Positions 43,962 through 52,494 of a stretch of DNA of 64,000 nucleotides are shown here, in pieces. The stretch covers positions 4,712,001 to 4,776,000 of the forward strand of contig NZ_CP135275.1 of NCBI RefSeq assembly GCF_032302195.1, given 5' to 3'. Positions within the stretch are counted from its first letter, which is position 1. Each line of letters begins with the position of its first letter. This DNA is from Paenibacillus sp. MMS20-IR301. Its GTDB lineage: Bacteria; Bacillota; Bacilli; Paenibacillales; Paenibacillaceae. The notes under the pieces are model-generated. The model was not told the origin of the DNA and searched no databases. It saw only the letters and a list, made by a program, of their open reading frames with translations. A program made the position numbers and the translations under genes.

Positions 43962-44071
43962 ACCACTCTCATCCTCCTGAACCCCTCTTTATTTACCTGC
44001 TCTTATAAAAGCTTTAAGTTACTCTACATAGTAACACGTTTAAGCGTTAAAGTCCGTAACTTCTGCACACG

Positions 44072-44572
44072 TTATTCCTGTTTCTGCTGGAGCTCCTTCC
44101 AGACGGTTTTGTTGCTGTATTTCTTCTCCGTGCTGACATCCTGGCCGAACCAGTCTGGCGGACTGAAGCTTTCCGCTTCCTCCAGGGAATCAAATTCCAC
44201 CTCAAGCACCGTCAGCTCCAGCTGAGTGTAGAGATCAATCTCCACCGTGGTGCCGTTCCACACTCCGGTAATGCGTGTTTTGACTAGCGGAACAGCCTTT
44301 ACAGCCTCAATCATCTGATTGTACAGCCCCGCCGAAATGTTATATTCGATCTCCTGGCGGCTGATGCCTTTGCCATCCTTGAACGTGTGTGTGTAGGTCA
44401 CTTCGCCCGTATCCAGATCGCTGATCTTGCGCACCCGCAGCTCCTGTCCGTCCTCAATGGCCAGGTAAGTCTGGTCAATACTGTGCCGGGTGAGCACCTT
44501 CAGCTCTCCTTCTTGAATAAGCCGCTCCGGATATTCCGGCAGCAGAAATTTGCGTTCGATCTCCATAGCCAT
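44072..44572 (-). CDS. CYTH-domain protein (triphosphate tunnel metalloenzyme)
   Basis: A 166-residue cytosolic protein of the CYTH superfamily. The signature ExExK is seen as EIERK at residues 4-8, and the alternating charged strands of the tunnel follow (DGQELRVRKI, TYTHTFKDGKGISRQEIEY, TTVEIDLYTQLELTVLEVEFDS). Bacterial members hydrolyse inorganic triphosphate or related compounds with a divalent metal. AGAGGAGAG precedes the ATG. It shares a strand with thrC, about 110 bp apart, and is probably transcribed on its own. Confidence 0.88.
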   Translation of the reverse strand: MAMEIERKFLLPEYPERLIQEGELKVLTRHSIDQTYLAIEDGQELRVRKISDLDTGEVTYTHTFKDGKGISRQEIEYNISAGLYNQMIEAVKAVPLVKTRITGVWNGTTVEIDLYTQLELTVLEVEFDSLEEAESFSPPDWFGQDVSTEKKYSNKTVWKELQQKQE

Positions 44573-44667
44573 GCCGCTTCTCTCCTCTGTGTACGATCCT
44601 AAATGTTACATATTATTTATCATCATAGGGGCGGGTCATACGCAAGTCAACCGCTGGCAGCGGATTC

Positions 44668-45195
44668 TTAGGGAAACAGGCGGTCGATCGGCCCGATGTC
44701 ATAATGATTGATGATTTTAAAAGAGCCGCTGCTGTATTTGTCTCTGCGGTCCGCGTCGCTGATGGAGATATACTTCTGGTCATCGACCCAAATCATGAAC
44801 CGGAAGCGGTCATTTACGTCTATTTTCATCCAGTAGTTTCTATTGAACTCATGAGAGGCATACGAGCTTCTTAACCTGACGCCTTCAAAAGCATCCATAA
44901 TCCCGGCAATGTCTGCCGGATCGGTCACTGTGACCGTAACTTCATCAGCCTTATCCGGATAGGACCGGATAATCTCTATAGAAGTAATCTCATTCAGATT
45001 GATCCGGCTGGAGACCCTTGCCTCGAACGAGGTGAACATCTGGACGAGCGTACCTACGTGATATACCACAAGCCCCAGCAGAAAAATAAGCAGAAAAATC
45101 CGGCCCAGGGTAAGCTTTTTCCAGATGCGTGGACGGTTCAGGTCCTGATCCCCCTGCCGGTCTTCATCCTTCCTCTTCCAGTCTGTCTTGGCCAT
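44668..45195 (-). CDS. Hypothetical membrane protein, 175 residues
   Basis: I do not recognise this family. The product has a charged cytoplasmic head of about 35 residues (MAKTDWKRKDEDRQGDQDLN), a single membrane helix (GRIFLLIFLLGLVVYHVGTLV) and an outer domain of about 115 residues that looks beta-rich (ITSIEIIRSYPDKADEVTVT). The layout suggests a small extracellular anchored domain. GGAGGCG fixes the ATG; the frame runs further up without a site. It stands between the CYTH gene and the AAA+ regulator, all on one strand. Confidence 0.7.
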   Translation of the reverse strand: MAKTDWKRKDEDRQGDQDLNRPRIWKKLTLGRIFLLIFLLGLVVYHVGTLVQMFTSFEARVSSRINLNEITSIEIIRSYPDKADEVTVTVTDPADIAGIMDAFEGVRLRSSYASHEFNRNYWMKIDVNDRFRFMIWVDDQKYISISDADRRDKYSSGSFKIINHYDIGPIDRLFP

Positions 45196-45286
45196 ATTAA
45201 ACGCCTCCTTCTCCGGAATGATCGTGTTGCTTCCATTATATACAAATTTCCTGAGCAGGGATAATTGATAAGGGGACAAATAAATA

Positions 45287-45316
45287 AAGGAAGCCAGGGT
45301 TTCCCCCTGCTTCCTT
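45287..45316 (-). terminator. Terminator of the PAS-AAA+ regulator gene
   Basis: AAGGAAGC with an inner GGG pairs with CCC and GCTTCCTT; on the minus strand it runs on as TATTTATTTG. It begins six bases past the stop. Confidence 0.85.
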
Positions 45317-45321
45317 CAACA

Positions 45322-46722
45322 TTATAATCCCTGCGGCCCGCCCAGTACATCCTCCAGCTTCTTGAGCTTGCGGTAAATGACCGAGCGGTCCACGCCCAGC
45401 CGCTTGGCGGCTTCGGCCGCATTGCCGCCGCATTCGGCCAGCATCTGCTTAATGAAGCGGCCTTCTGCAATGGCGGCGAAATCCTTCAGCGAGCCGGCCC
45501 GCTCGCGGTTGCGGAAGATGAAATGATCAAGCGCGAAAGCATCATTCAACCCTTCCTCACTGGTACGCTCATCAGCCTGAACGTTCCCTGTGATAACAAG
45601 CCGTTCAATGTAGTTGCGCAGCTCCCGGGCATTGCCGTGCCAGGGCTTGTCTAGGATGCGCTGGAATTCGTCCGCACCCAGCACATACCGCTTGCCGTAA
45701 GCAGCGTTGAAATATGCGATGAAGCTTGAGGTCAGCCCGACAAGATCCGGCTTGCGGCTGCGCAGCGGCGGAATATGGATCGGTATGACATTGATCCGGT
45801 AGTACAGATCCTCGCGGAACTGCCCCTGCTGCACCATGCTCCACAGGTCGCGGTTCGTAGCGCAGATGACCCGGCAGCAGACCGGCACCGGCGCCGTCCC
45901 GCCGATCCGGCGCAGCTCACTGCTCTCCAGCACATGCAGCAGCTTGGCCTGCATGTCGAGCGGCATCTCAGCGATCTCATCGAGAAACAGCACGCCGCCT
46001 GCGGCCAGCTCAACCAGCCCTTTTTTATCGTCTGAAGGCTCTGCTGCCCGGCGTTCGCGTCCGAACAATTCGTATTCGAACGAATCTGCGGGAATGGCGG
46101 CACAGTTGACCGGGATGAACGGGCCGTTCCATCTGGAGCTTTTGCGGTGAATATATTTGGCGATAATCTCCTTGCCTGTACCGGATTCTCCAAGGATCAG
46201 CACCTTGCTGTCATAGGAAGCAATCTGGTTGCAGACCTGGATAATCTGCTTCATGGCCAGGCTCTCCGCCACGATGCCGGCCGTCATCTCCGGGTCCGGG
46301 CGTATTCCTCCGCGCCGGGGCCGGGCATTAGGATACGGGGGCGGGCTGGTCTCTTCCCGCACGGCTTCGCCGGGATAGCTGTTGGAGCTGGTGACGACAA
46401 GCTGAACCTCGCCCTCCTGATTCAGAATCGGGGTAGCGGTGGACATGACATTGAAGCCTTGTACCGTCCGGATAACCATCGACACCTTCTTTTTGCCGCC
46501 AATGGCCTTCATCGTAACCGAATCGCTGTAATAGCCGGCCCTGACCAGATCCTGAACATTATATTTGAGCAGCTCTTCGAGCGGAATGCCGATCGTGAGC
46601 GCGGTAAATTCGTTGGAGATCAGAATGTTGCCCCGTGCGTCAGTAACAAATAACGTGCCTGGTGACTGCCCGTCGAACAGGCCGGCATATTCGTTCGCGC
46701 GGCCGTCCTGGCTGCGGTTCAT
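45322..46722 (-). CDS. PAS-AAA+-Fis regulator lacking the GAFTGA motif
   Basis: A 466-residue regulator of the bacterial enhancer-binding type. Residues 15-115 form a PAS-like sensor. The AAA+ domain has Walker A GESGTGKE (178-185), Walker B in GGVLFLDEIAEM (about 245) and the sensor region VICATNRDLWSM with arginine fingers after it. A Fis-type helix-turn-helix closes the protein (NAAEAAKRLGVDRSVIYRKL). Where sigma-54 activators carry GAFTGA after ELFG, this protein has ELFGRERRAAEPSDDKKGL. That loop is essential for contact with sigma-54, so it may act, like TyrR, on other polymerase forms. GGAGGTG fixes the ATG. The neighbouring CoA-transferase operon is the probable target. Confidence 0.88.
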   Translation of the reverse strand: MNRSQDGRANEYAGLFDGQSPGTLFVTDARGNILISNEFTALTIGIPLEELLKYNVQDLVRAGYYSDSVTMKAIGGKKKVSMVIRTVQGFNVMSTATPILNQEGEVQLVVTSSNSYPGEAVREETSPPPYPNARPRRGGIRPDPEMTAGIVAESLAMKQIIQVCNQIASYDSKVLILGESGTGKEIIAKYIHRKSSRWNGPFIPVNCAAIPADSFEYELFGRERRAAEPSDDKKGLVELAAGGVLFLDEIAEMPLDMQAKLLHVLESSELRRIGGTAPVPVCCRVICATNRDLWSMVQQGQFREDLYYRINVIPIHIPPLRSRKPDLVGLTSSFIAYFNAAYGKRYVLGADEFQRILDKPWHGNARELRNYIERLVITGNVQADERTSEEGLNDAFALDHFIFRNRERAGSLKDFAAIAEGRFIKQMLAECGGNAAEAAKRLGVDRSVIYRKLKKLEDVLGGPQGL

Positions 46723-46855
46723 ATACAATCACCTCCGGAGGATAAGATGGATTAAGGGTAAGTTCGCTTTACCTCTACACTCTAACTCATTCTTTACTGC
46801 AGATCTAGTTTCCAAATAAAGAACGAGCCCAGACAGTCAGCCTGCAATAAAAGAA

Positions 46856-46890
46856 GGCCGGGACCCTCCCCGAAAGAAGTCGTCCCGGCC
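46856..46890 (-). terminator. Terminator of the CoA-transferase operon
   Basis: A perfect 9-bp stem GGCCGGGAC/GTCCCGGCC with a 17-nt loop; on the minus strand TTCTTTTATTG follows. It lies 33 bp past the FabK-like stop. Confidence 0.88.
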
Positions 46891-46923
46891 GGGAAGTCCA
46901 ACAACACGCGAATCCGGTTTATC

Positions 46924-47883
46924 TTAGGCTTGAACCGTTACCTTCGCTGTGATGCTGAGTGCTCCGAGGCGCGCAAGCTGCTGCTCTGCCTCTGCGAACA
47001 TGCCCGTGATCATCTCTTCAACGCTGGTCAGCTCATTGCACAGGCCGCAGATCTGTCCGGCCATAACCGAGCCGCGGTCGGTATCACCTTCGAAGACAGC
47101 GCGGCGCAGGGAGCCGAGGCTGATTGTCTCCAGCTCCTCGCGGGAAGCATGCTCACTCTCCAGCTTGAGGAATTCGGCGATCATACTGTTCTTGATACTG
47201 CGTACGGGTCCGCCGAGGCTGCGCCCGGTTACTGTCGTGCTCGTATCATCGGCGTCGAGTACCGCCTGCTTGAAATTCTCATGGGCCGGGCACTCGAACG
47301 TAGCCAGGAAGCGGGTGCCCACCTGTACGCCTTGTGCACCAAGCGCGAAGGCTGCCGCGATGCCGCGTCCGTCCGCAATACCGCCTGCGGCAACGACCGG
47401 AATCGAGACTGCGCTTACGACCTGCGGCACCAGCGCCATTGTAGTCGTTTCGCCCACGTGGCCGCCGGCTTCTGTGCCTTCGGCAACGACCGCGTCAACA
47501 CCAAGTGCTTCCATTTTCTTGGCAATCTTAACGGATGGAATCACCGCAATTACGGTTACGCCGTTCTCCTTAAGTACTGACATATATGGAGCCGGTGTTC
47601 CTGCGCCCGTCGTTACAATCTTCACGCCTTCCTCCAGGATCACCTGGATCAGCTCAGGGATATTCGGCATCATCAGCATCAGGTTGACGGCGAACGGCTT
47701 GCCGGTTGCTGCTTTGACTTTGCGAATCTCTTCGCGGAGCACGTCAGCGCTCATACCGCCGGAGCCGATGATCCCAAGACCTCCGGCATTCGATACGGCA
47801 CTGACTAGGGGTTCACGAGCGATTTGTGCCATAGCCCCCTGGAAAATCGGATACTCTATACCAAGCAATTCTGTAATAGTCAT
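46924..47883 (-). CDS. FabK-like / nitronate monooxygenase family flavoprotein
   Basis: A 319-residue FMN-dependent TIM-barrel enzyme. LLGIEYPIFQGAMAQIA, VKIVTTGAGTPAPYM, VVAEGTEAGGHVGE and GSVMAGQICGL match enoyl-ACP reductase II (FabK) block for block, and FabK is also related to nitronate monooxygenases. The sequence alone does not settle which reaction it performs. GGAGGAA six to seven bases ahead fixes the ATG. It is the third gene of the CoA-transferase/transporter operon and lies 79 bp after the transporter. An acyl-CoA or acyl-ACP substrate fits that context. Confidence 0.85.
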   Translation of the reverse strand: MTITELLGIEYPIFQGAMAQIAREPLVSAVSNAGGLGIIGSGGMSADVLREEIRKVKAATGKPFAVNLMLMMPNIPELIQVILEEGVKIVTTGAGTPAPYMSVLKENGVTVIAVIPSVKIAKKMEALGVDAVVAEGTEAGGHVGETTTMALVPQVVSAVSIPVVAAGGIADGRGIAAAFALGAQGVQVGTRFLATFECPAHENFKQAVLDADDTSTTVTGRSLGGPVRSIKNSMIAEFLKLESEHASREELETISLGSLRRAVFEGDTDRGSVMAGQICGLCNELTSVEEMITGMFAEAEQQLARLGALSITAKVTVQA

Positions 47884-47962
47884 GAATAATTCCTCCAATT
47901 AGGTTTAAATTGATGTCTGCTGTACCTTTATAGGCTTGCGGATACGGGATACATAATCAAGC

Positions 47963-49216
47963 TTATGCAGCGCGGTTAGGCGTGACTGGAGCAGCTGTAT
48001 TCTTGTTCTCCATGGCCTTGAACACAAAGGTTAAAGCAAATCCGGCCAGGGCAATGACGAGTGCGATATAGAAGGCGTTGGTGAATGCCCCGCCGTTCGC
48101 GGCAGCAACCGAGCCGGCAATCCGCGGGCCAAAGAAGGCTGCGCCCGAATAGCCGATGAATGTTACACCATAGTTAACGCCGTAATACTTCATCCCGAAC
48201 TTCTCCCCGACAATCGACGGGAAGATCCCCATCGTGCCGCCGAAGCAAAGGCCGATTCCGATGATCGCGACAGCAAAGCCGGTAACCGATGAAGACAGCG
48301 CAATGGTCAGCATCATCGCCGCGATGACCAGATAGATGGCCATCAGGCATCTGGTGCGTCCGATGCGGTCAGACACCGCGCCCCAGACAATGCGGCCGAG
48401 GCAGTTACAGAGTGAATACAGACTGACGAACAGGGCGGCGCTGGCGGCTGTCAGGCCGAACATCGTCTGGCCGATGACAGAAGCGTTGGCGGTCACCATC
48501 ATGCCGGACAAGGCGCCGATCAGGAACAGGCAGGCAATGACGTAGAAAATCGGCTTACGGATGATTTCATTCCAGTTGAAGCTGATGCCTCCGGGGCGTC
48601 CGGCTGTAACCGGCGGCGTCCAGCCGGGCGGCGTATACAAGGCCGGAGCAGCCTTAACGAGTGTGCCGCAGCCAAGGATGACGACCAGGAAAGCTCCGCC
48701 AAGCATCATCATGGCCGACTGCACGCCGGAGCCGGTAATCAGGGCATTGGCGATGGGGGCAATGACAATCGTCCCTCCGCCGTAGCCTGCGGTAACGAGC
48801 CCGGCAGCCAGCCCTCTTTTATCCGGGAACAGCTTGACAGTGTTGCCGATGGTAGCCGAGTAGACGATCCCCTGTCCAATGCCTGTAATCACACCGTAGG
48901 TCAGGTAGAGCATCCACGGTGCAGTCGCCAGTCCTGACAGGATAAAGCCGATGCCGAACATCGCCCCGCCGAGGAAGATCGCCTTGCGGGCGCCCCCCTT
49001 GTCGACGAGCTTGCCGCCGAGAATCATCGGGATTGGCGAGATGGCGCCATTGATGGTGAAGGCCATCATGATCTGCGGCATCGTAGCGCCGAAGACTTTG
49101 CTTAGCGGCATTGCGAACACGCTGAAGGCGTAGATCGAGCCTACACAGATATTGATCAGAACAGAGACGATCAGGATGGTCCAGCGGTTCAGTTTCGGTT
49201 GGATGGATGAATTCAT
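47963..49216 (-). CDS. MFS transporter of the oxalate/formate antiporter (OFA) family
   Basis: A 417-residue transporter with twelve predicted helices. The start WTILIVSVLINICVGSIYAF followed by SVFAMPL is typical of OxlT-like proteins, as are GITGIGQG-like loops (TYGVITGIGQGIVYS) and AAGLVTAGYGGG. These carriers exchange small mono- or dicarboxylates. AGAGGAG precedes the ATG used; an upstream in-frame start would include that site. It lies 33 bp after the CoA-transferase gene, so it probably imports the acid that is then activated to a CoA ester. Confidence 0.88.
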   Translation of the reverse strand: MNSSIQPKLNRWTILIVSVLINICVGSIYAFSVFAMPLSKVFGATMPQIMMAFTINGAISPIPMILGGKLVDKGGARKAIFLGGAMFGIGFILSGLATAPWMLYLTYGVITGIGQGIVYSATIGNTVKLFPDKRGLAAGLVTAGYGGGTIVIAPIANALITGSGVQSAMMMLGGAFLVVILGCGTLVKAAPALYTPPGWTPPVTAGRPGGISFNWNEIIRKPIFYVIACLFLIGALSGMMVTANASVIGQTMFGLTAASAALFVSLYSLCNCLGRIVWGAVSDRIGRTRCLMAIYLVIAAMMLTIALSSSVTGFAVAIIGIGLCFGGTMGIFPSIVGEKFGMKYYGVNYGVTFIGYSGAAFFGPRIAGSVAAANGGAFTNAFYIALVIALAGFALTFVFKAMENKNTAAPVTPNRAA

Positions 49217-49249
49217 GGCTTGTATTCTCCTCTTCAATTGGGGAATGGA

Positions 49250-50851
49250 TTAGCCGATGGCGACCGGCTCTTGCTGGCTCTGCGGAGCCTTGCGTGCTTC
49301 AATAATGGATTTCAGGCTGCCCCATGCCTCCCGGAACATTCCAGGGTCCATCGGTCTGAGATCCGCTGCGATAGCCGGCGCGAATTCCATCTGGTCCAGG
49401 ATGTCGCGCTGCAGATCAATACCCGGTGCAATCTCTGTCAGCGTCATAGCCCCGGCACGCAGTTCAAATACGGCACGTTCCGTGATATAGATCACCGGCT
49501 GTCCGACTTTGGTAGCGTAAGAGCCGCTGAATGTAACCTGCTGGACCTTCTTCAGGAACTTCTTCGCTTTGCCTTCCTGCACAATCTTCAATTGTCCGTC
49601 CTCGACCTTAACCTCAAGCCCGCCTGCGGTAAACGTACCGGCGAAGACCAGCTTCTTGGCCGCCTGCGAGATATTGATGAAGCCTCCGCAGCCGGCAACC
49701 CGGCTGCCGAACTTGCTCACGTTAACGTTGCCGAACTGGTCGGTCTGTGCCAGACCCAGGACAGACAAGTCAATGCCGCCGCCGTCGTAGAAGTCAAACT
49801 GCGCATCGTGGTCGACAATCGCTTCGGAGTTGTAGGCGTGGCCGAAGTCCTTCAGTCCGGCCGGCACGCCGCCGATGGACCCGGCTTCCGTCGTCAGAAT
49901 GAGCTGATCGCTCACGCCTTCTTCGGCAGCTATCGTCGAGACATTGACCGGAATGCCGACGCCGAGGTTAAGCACGGTATTAGGCGCAAGCTCAGCGGCT
50001 GAGCGGCGGGAGATGACCTTGCGTTCGTCGAGCGGAATCGTCTCAATGGCTTCGAGCGGAATCTTCACTTGTCCGGAGAACGCCGGATTGTACAGCGTGT
50101 TCTCTGTCTGGAAATGGTTCTCCGGCCTTGCAACAACCAGATGGTCAATCAGGATGCCCGGAACCTTGACGTCCTTGGGATTCAGTGTGCCGTTCTTCGC
50201 AACCGTCTCCACCTGGGCAATAACGATGCCGCCGGAGTTGCGGACAGCCTGGGCAATCGGGAGCACCTCCATGTGCAGCCCTTCCTTCTCCAGTGTCAGG
50301 TTGCCGTTCTCATCAGCGACTGTACCGCGGATCAGTGCAACCTGAATGGGGAACGTCTTGTAGAAGAGCCATTCTTCGCCTTCCAGCTCAATCACCTTGA
50401 CCAGATCCTCCTTCGAGGAGGCTGACATCCGGCCGCCTTCGAGGCGCGGATCCACGAAGGTCTCCAGCCCAACCTTGGTAATGACCCCCGGACGCTTCGC
50501 TGCAATCTCACGGAACAGCTGCGTAATGACACCTTGCGGCAGGTTGTAGGCTTCACACTTGTCTTCCTCGATCAGCTTGGCCATGCCCGGTGAGGCGATG
50601 GCGATCCCCCCGATCCAGCGCTTGATGAGCCCTTCATGTCCAAGATGGCTCATGCCCTTATCGCGGCGGTTGCCGACGGCGCTGGCGTGCATGACTGTCA
50701 GGTTACGCGGTGCACCGCTCTTCAGGAAACGTTCCTCGATGGCAATCCCCATCTCCTCCGCCCAGCACGAGAGGCCGAATCCGCTCGCTGCCACCGTATC
50801 TCCGTCTTTAATTAATGCTGCGGCCTCTGCAGCCGAAATCACTTTCGACAT
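49250..50851 (-). CDS. Family I CoA-transferase (propionate/acetate CoA-transferase type)
   Basis: A 533-residue fused alpha/beta CoA-transferase of the YdiF/propionate-CoA-transferase type. The catalytic Glu322 sits in ILTTEAGSIGGVP; the N-terminal half has GDTVAASGFGLSCWAEE and the beta half GVGIPVNVSTIAAEEG. It moves CoA between short-chain acyl-CoA and free acids. AAGGAGTG eight bases ahead fits the ATG rather than the TTG two codons earlier. It is the first gene of a three-gene operon with a striking set of palindromes upstream. Confidence 0.92.
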   Translation of the reverse strand: MSKVISAAEAAALIKDGDTVAASGFGLSCWAEEMGIAIEERFLKSGAPRNLTVMHASAVGNRRDKGMSHLGHEGLIKRWIGGIAIASPGMAKLIEEDKCEAYNLPQGVITQLFREIAAKRPGVITKVGLETFVDPRLEGGRMSASSKEDLVKVIELEGEEWLFYKTFPIQVALIRGTVADENGNLTLEKEGLHMEVLPIAQAVRNSGGIVIAQVETVAKNGTLNPKDVKVPGILIDHLVVARPENHFQTENTLYNPAFSGQVKIPLEAIETIPLDERKVISRRSAAELAPNTVLNLGVGIPVNVSTIAAEEGVSDQLILTTEAGSIGGVPAGLKDFGHAYNSEAIVDHDAQFDFYDGGGIDLSVLGLAQTDQFGNVNVSKFGSRVAGCGGFINISQAAKKLVFAGTFTAGGLEVKVEDGQLKIVQEGKAKKFLKKVQQVTFSGSYATKVGQPVIYITERAVFELRAGAMTLTEIAPGIDLQRDILDQMEFAPAIAADLRPMDPGMFREAWGSLKSIIEARKAPQSQQEPVAIG

Positions 50852-50899
50852 ATTCAATCACTCCTTGATAAGAATGGAAAAAGCATTATGTTTACGAAT

Positions 50900-50947
50900 G
50901 TGAAACAATTCACTTTAACCGGCAAGTCATTTTGTGAAATATTTCAC
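50900..50947. promoter_or_regulatory. Twin GTGAA...TTCAC palindromes upstream of the CoA-transferase
   Basis: GTGAAACAATTCAC at 50900-50913 and the perfect palindrome GTGAAATATTTCAC at 50934-50947. Their centres are 34 bp apart, about three helical turns, placing both on one DNA face. The nearer one starts 49 bases before the ATG, where the promoter should lie (a CATAAT box is at 50885-50890 on the minus strand). Confidence 0.6.
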
Positions 50948-51016
50948 CTGTAGAATAACGCGCCGGAAAAACATCGTCAACGCCGGGAAAAGCTTTGAAA
51001 AACCCGCTTAAAATGT

Positions 51017-51161
51017 GTTGCAATAATGCGACTGGGCCGAGGGTACAGGAAAGAAAACCACAGTTTTTTTCAAAAACCGGCTTCATTATTACGTTCCTGA
51101 ATATAAAAGAATCCTTGCAAACCGGAATTTAAAGATAGAAGCGCAGTCGCAAAAATGCGAC
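51017..51161. promoter_or_regulatory. Two GTYGCA-N4-TGCGAC sites, possible upstream activating sites
   Basis: GTTGCA-ATAA-TGCGAC at 51017-51032 and the perfect dyad GTCGCA-AAAA-TGCGAC at 51146-51161, 129 bp apart and 166-310 bp before the CoA-transferase ATG. The distance suits sites for an enhancer-binding-type regulator such as the PAS-AAA+ protein nearby. The rest of 50948-51375 shows no gene. Confidence 0.45.
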
Positions 51162-51375
51162 AGCTTTCATAACAGGCCTACAGTCCGGCGACCGGAATCC
51201 GTACCGGGCCCGCGGGCAGTGCTTAAGACCAGGGAATGATAATCCTCAAATGCTGCAGCTGCACGTGGCGGTGCAGAAGTGCGAAGGATTCAGAAGTGCA
51301 GAATGGGGCTTATTGATGTGACGGAATTGTGAAAAACCTTTGCCGGGCATTTTTGCAACAGAATCTGAAGCCGGC

Positions 51376-51416
51376 AAAAAGGCACCTCCGTCCGCTCAGG
51401 AACGAATGTGCCTTTT
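51376..51416 (-). terminator. Terminator of the AraC-type gene
   Basis: AAAAGGCAC pairs with GTGCCTTTT around a long loop; on the minus strand the second arm ends in five T. It starts six bases past the stop. Confidence 0.75.
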
Positions 51417-51421
51417 GATTT

Positions 51422-52408
51422 TTATATATTCCGGTATTCATTCGGGGAGCATCCGCAGATTGCATTGAACTTTTTATAGAAAAAGCTGACATTCTCATAA
51501 CCGACATAATTGGCGATTTCCGTAACATTCATCGTGCTGTTGATCAACAGGGTTTTGGCAAACCGGATCTTTTGCTGATGCAGCAGTGCGATGAAGGACA
51601 TGCCGGTGTATTTTTTCAGCTGGGCAGACAGATAATTGGCGTTGGTATTGAAGTAAGCGGCGGTAGAGTTCAGAGTACAGGTTCTGTAATTCTCCTCTAT
51701 ATATCTAAGGACAGGGACGATGGGATTGGTCTTGAGTCGGCTTCCCTCCCTGGTCAAATCCGTCTCATAAATATGAATTAATTCCATCATAATCAGCGAG
51801 AACAACGAATCCAGCATTTCTGTAGAGCGCACTGACGGATCAAACCACTCGCAGAAAAACTCATTCATGAAGATCGGCAGCCGCCTGCTGTTCTCTGAGC
51901 GGAACAGGATGAAGCTGTCATGGGCATTGCCCTCGGTAATCGAGTTAATAAAAAAACTGGACAACGGACTGTCTGACGCCAGCCGGTTAAAGAAGCTGCT
52001 GTTGAAATACTCCTTGCGCATAATAATATTGATAAGGATATCCGACTCGCCCAGGGGCTCTATCGTATGCACCGTATCTGAATCCACGAGCAGAATCTGA
52101 CCCTTGTGCAGAGAATACAGATTGTTGTTGATGATCTGCCTGCAGCTCCCGTCATACATATAATTAATTTCGACCCAATCATGAATATGCAGCGGATAGG
52201 ACCGGAAACGGGAATGCTTCTTCACCACAATATCCAGCGGATTCGAGAATACCTCCGAGAAATGCCCGAAATGCAGTAAGGCCACCCGCTTCTTTCCCTT
52301 GAACAGATACAGAAACTGCTGCGGGTTAGGAGGAGAGATTCCCTGGCGGTACAGCTGCTCATGTTCTGTCACAGCGCGCAGTCTTTCATCCAAATCTTCC
52401 GGCGTCAT
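51422..52408 (-). CDS. AraC-family regulator of the PTS/GH3 locus
   Basis: A 328-residue regulator. Cupin sensor with HSRFRSYPLHIHDWVEINY and LVDSDTVHTIEPLGESD; AraC double helix-turn-helix at the end (TAAYFNTNANYLSAQLKKYTG and VTEIANYVGYENVSFFYKKFN). AGGAGGGGG eight bases before the ATG fixes the start. It lies 86 bp after the GH3 gene on the same strand and may belong to the PTS-GH3 operon, which it probably controls. The inducer is unknown; a beta-glucoside is inferred. Confidence 0.9.
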   Translation of the reverse strand: MTPEDLDERLRAVTEHEQLYRQGISPPNPQQFLYLFKGKKRVALLHFGHFSEVFSNPLDIVVKKHSRFRSYPLHIHDWVEINYMYDGSCRQIINNNLYSLHKGQILLVDSDTVHTIEPLGESDILINIIMRKEYFNSSFFNRLASDSPLSSFFINSITEGNAHDSFILFRSENSRRLPIFMNEFFCEWFDPSVRSTEMLDSLFSLIMMELIHIYETDLTREGSRLKTNPIVPVLRYIEENYRTCTLNSTAAYFNTNANYLSAQLKKYTGMSFIALLHQQKIRFAKTLLINSTMNVTEIANYVGYENVSFFYKKFNAICGCSPNEYRNI

Positions 52409-52494
52409 GCGGAATGCCCCCTCCTCATACTTTGGATCATTATAACATAACAGGGCCGCCCCCAAGAGATCCGGGACAGCCCTGCAGCCTGAGG

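Noticed and set aside
43962..44071. T-box or amino-acid riboswitch before thrC
   Set aside because: The gap is only 110 bp with no specifier-loop, T-box sequence or terminator/antiterminator pair visible.
50992..51005. Sigma-54 promoter upstream of the CoA-transferase
   Set aside because: Only the GG and GC dinucleotides fit; the surrounding bases do not match TGGCAC-N5-TTGC, and the neighbouring regulator lacks GAFTGA.
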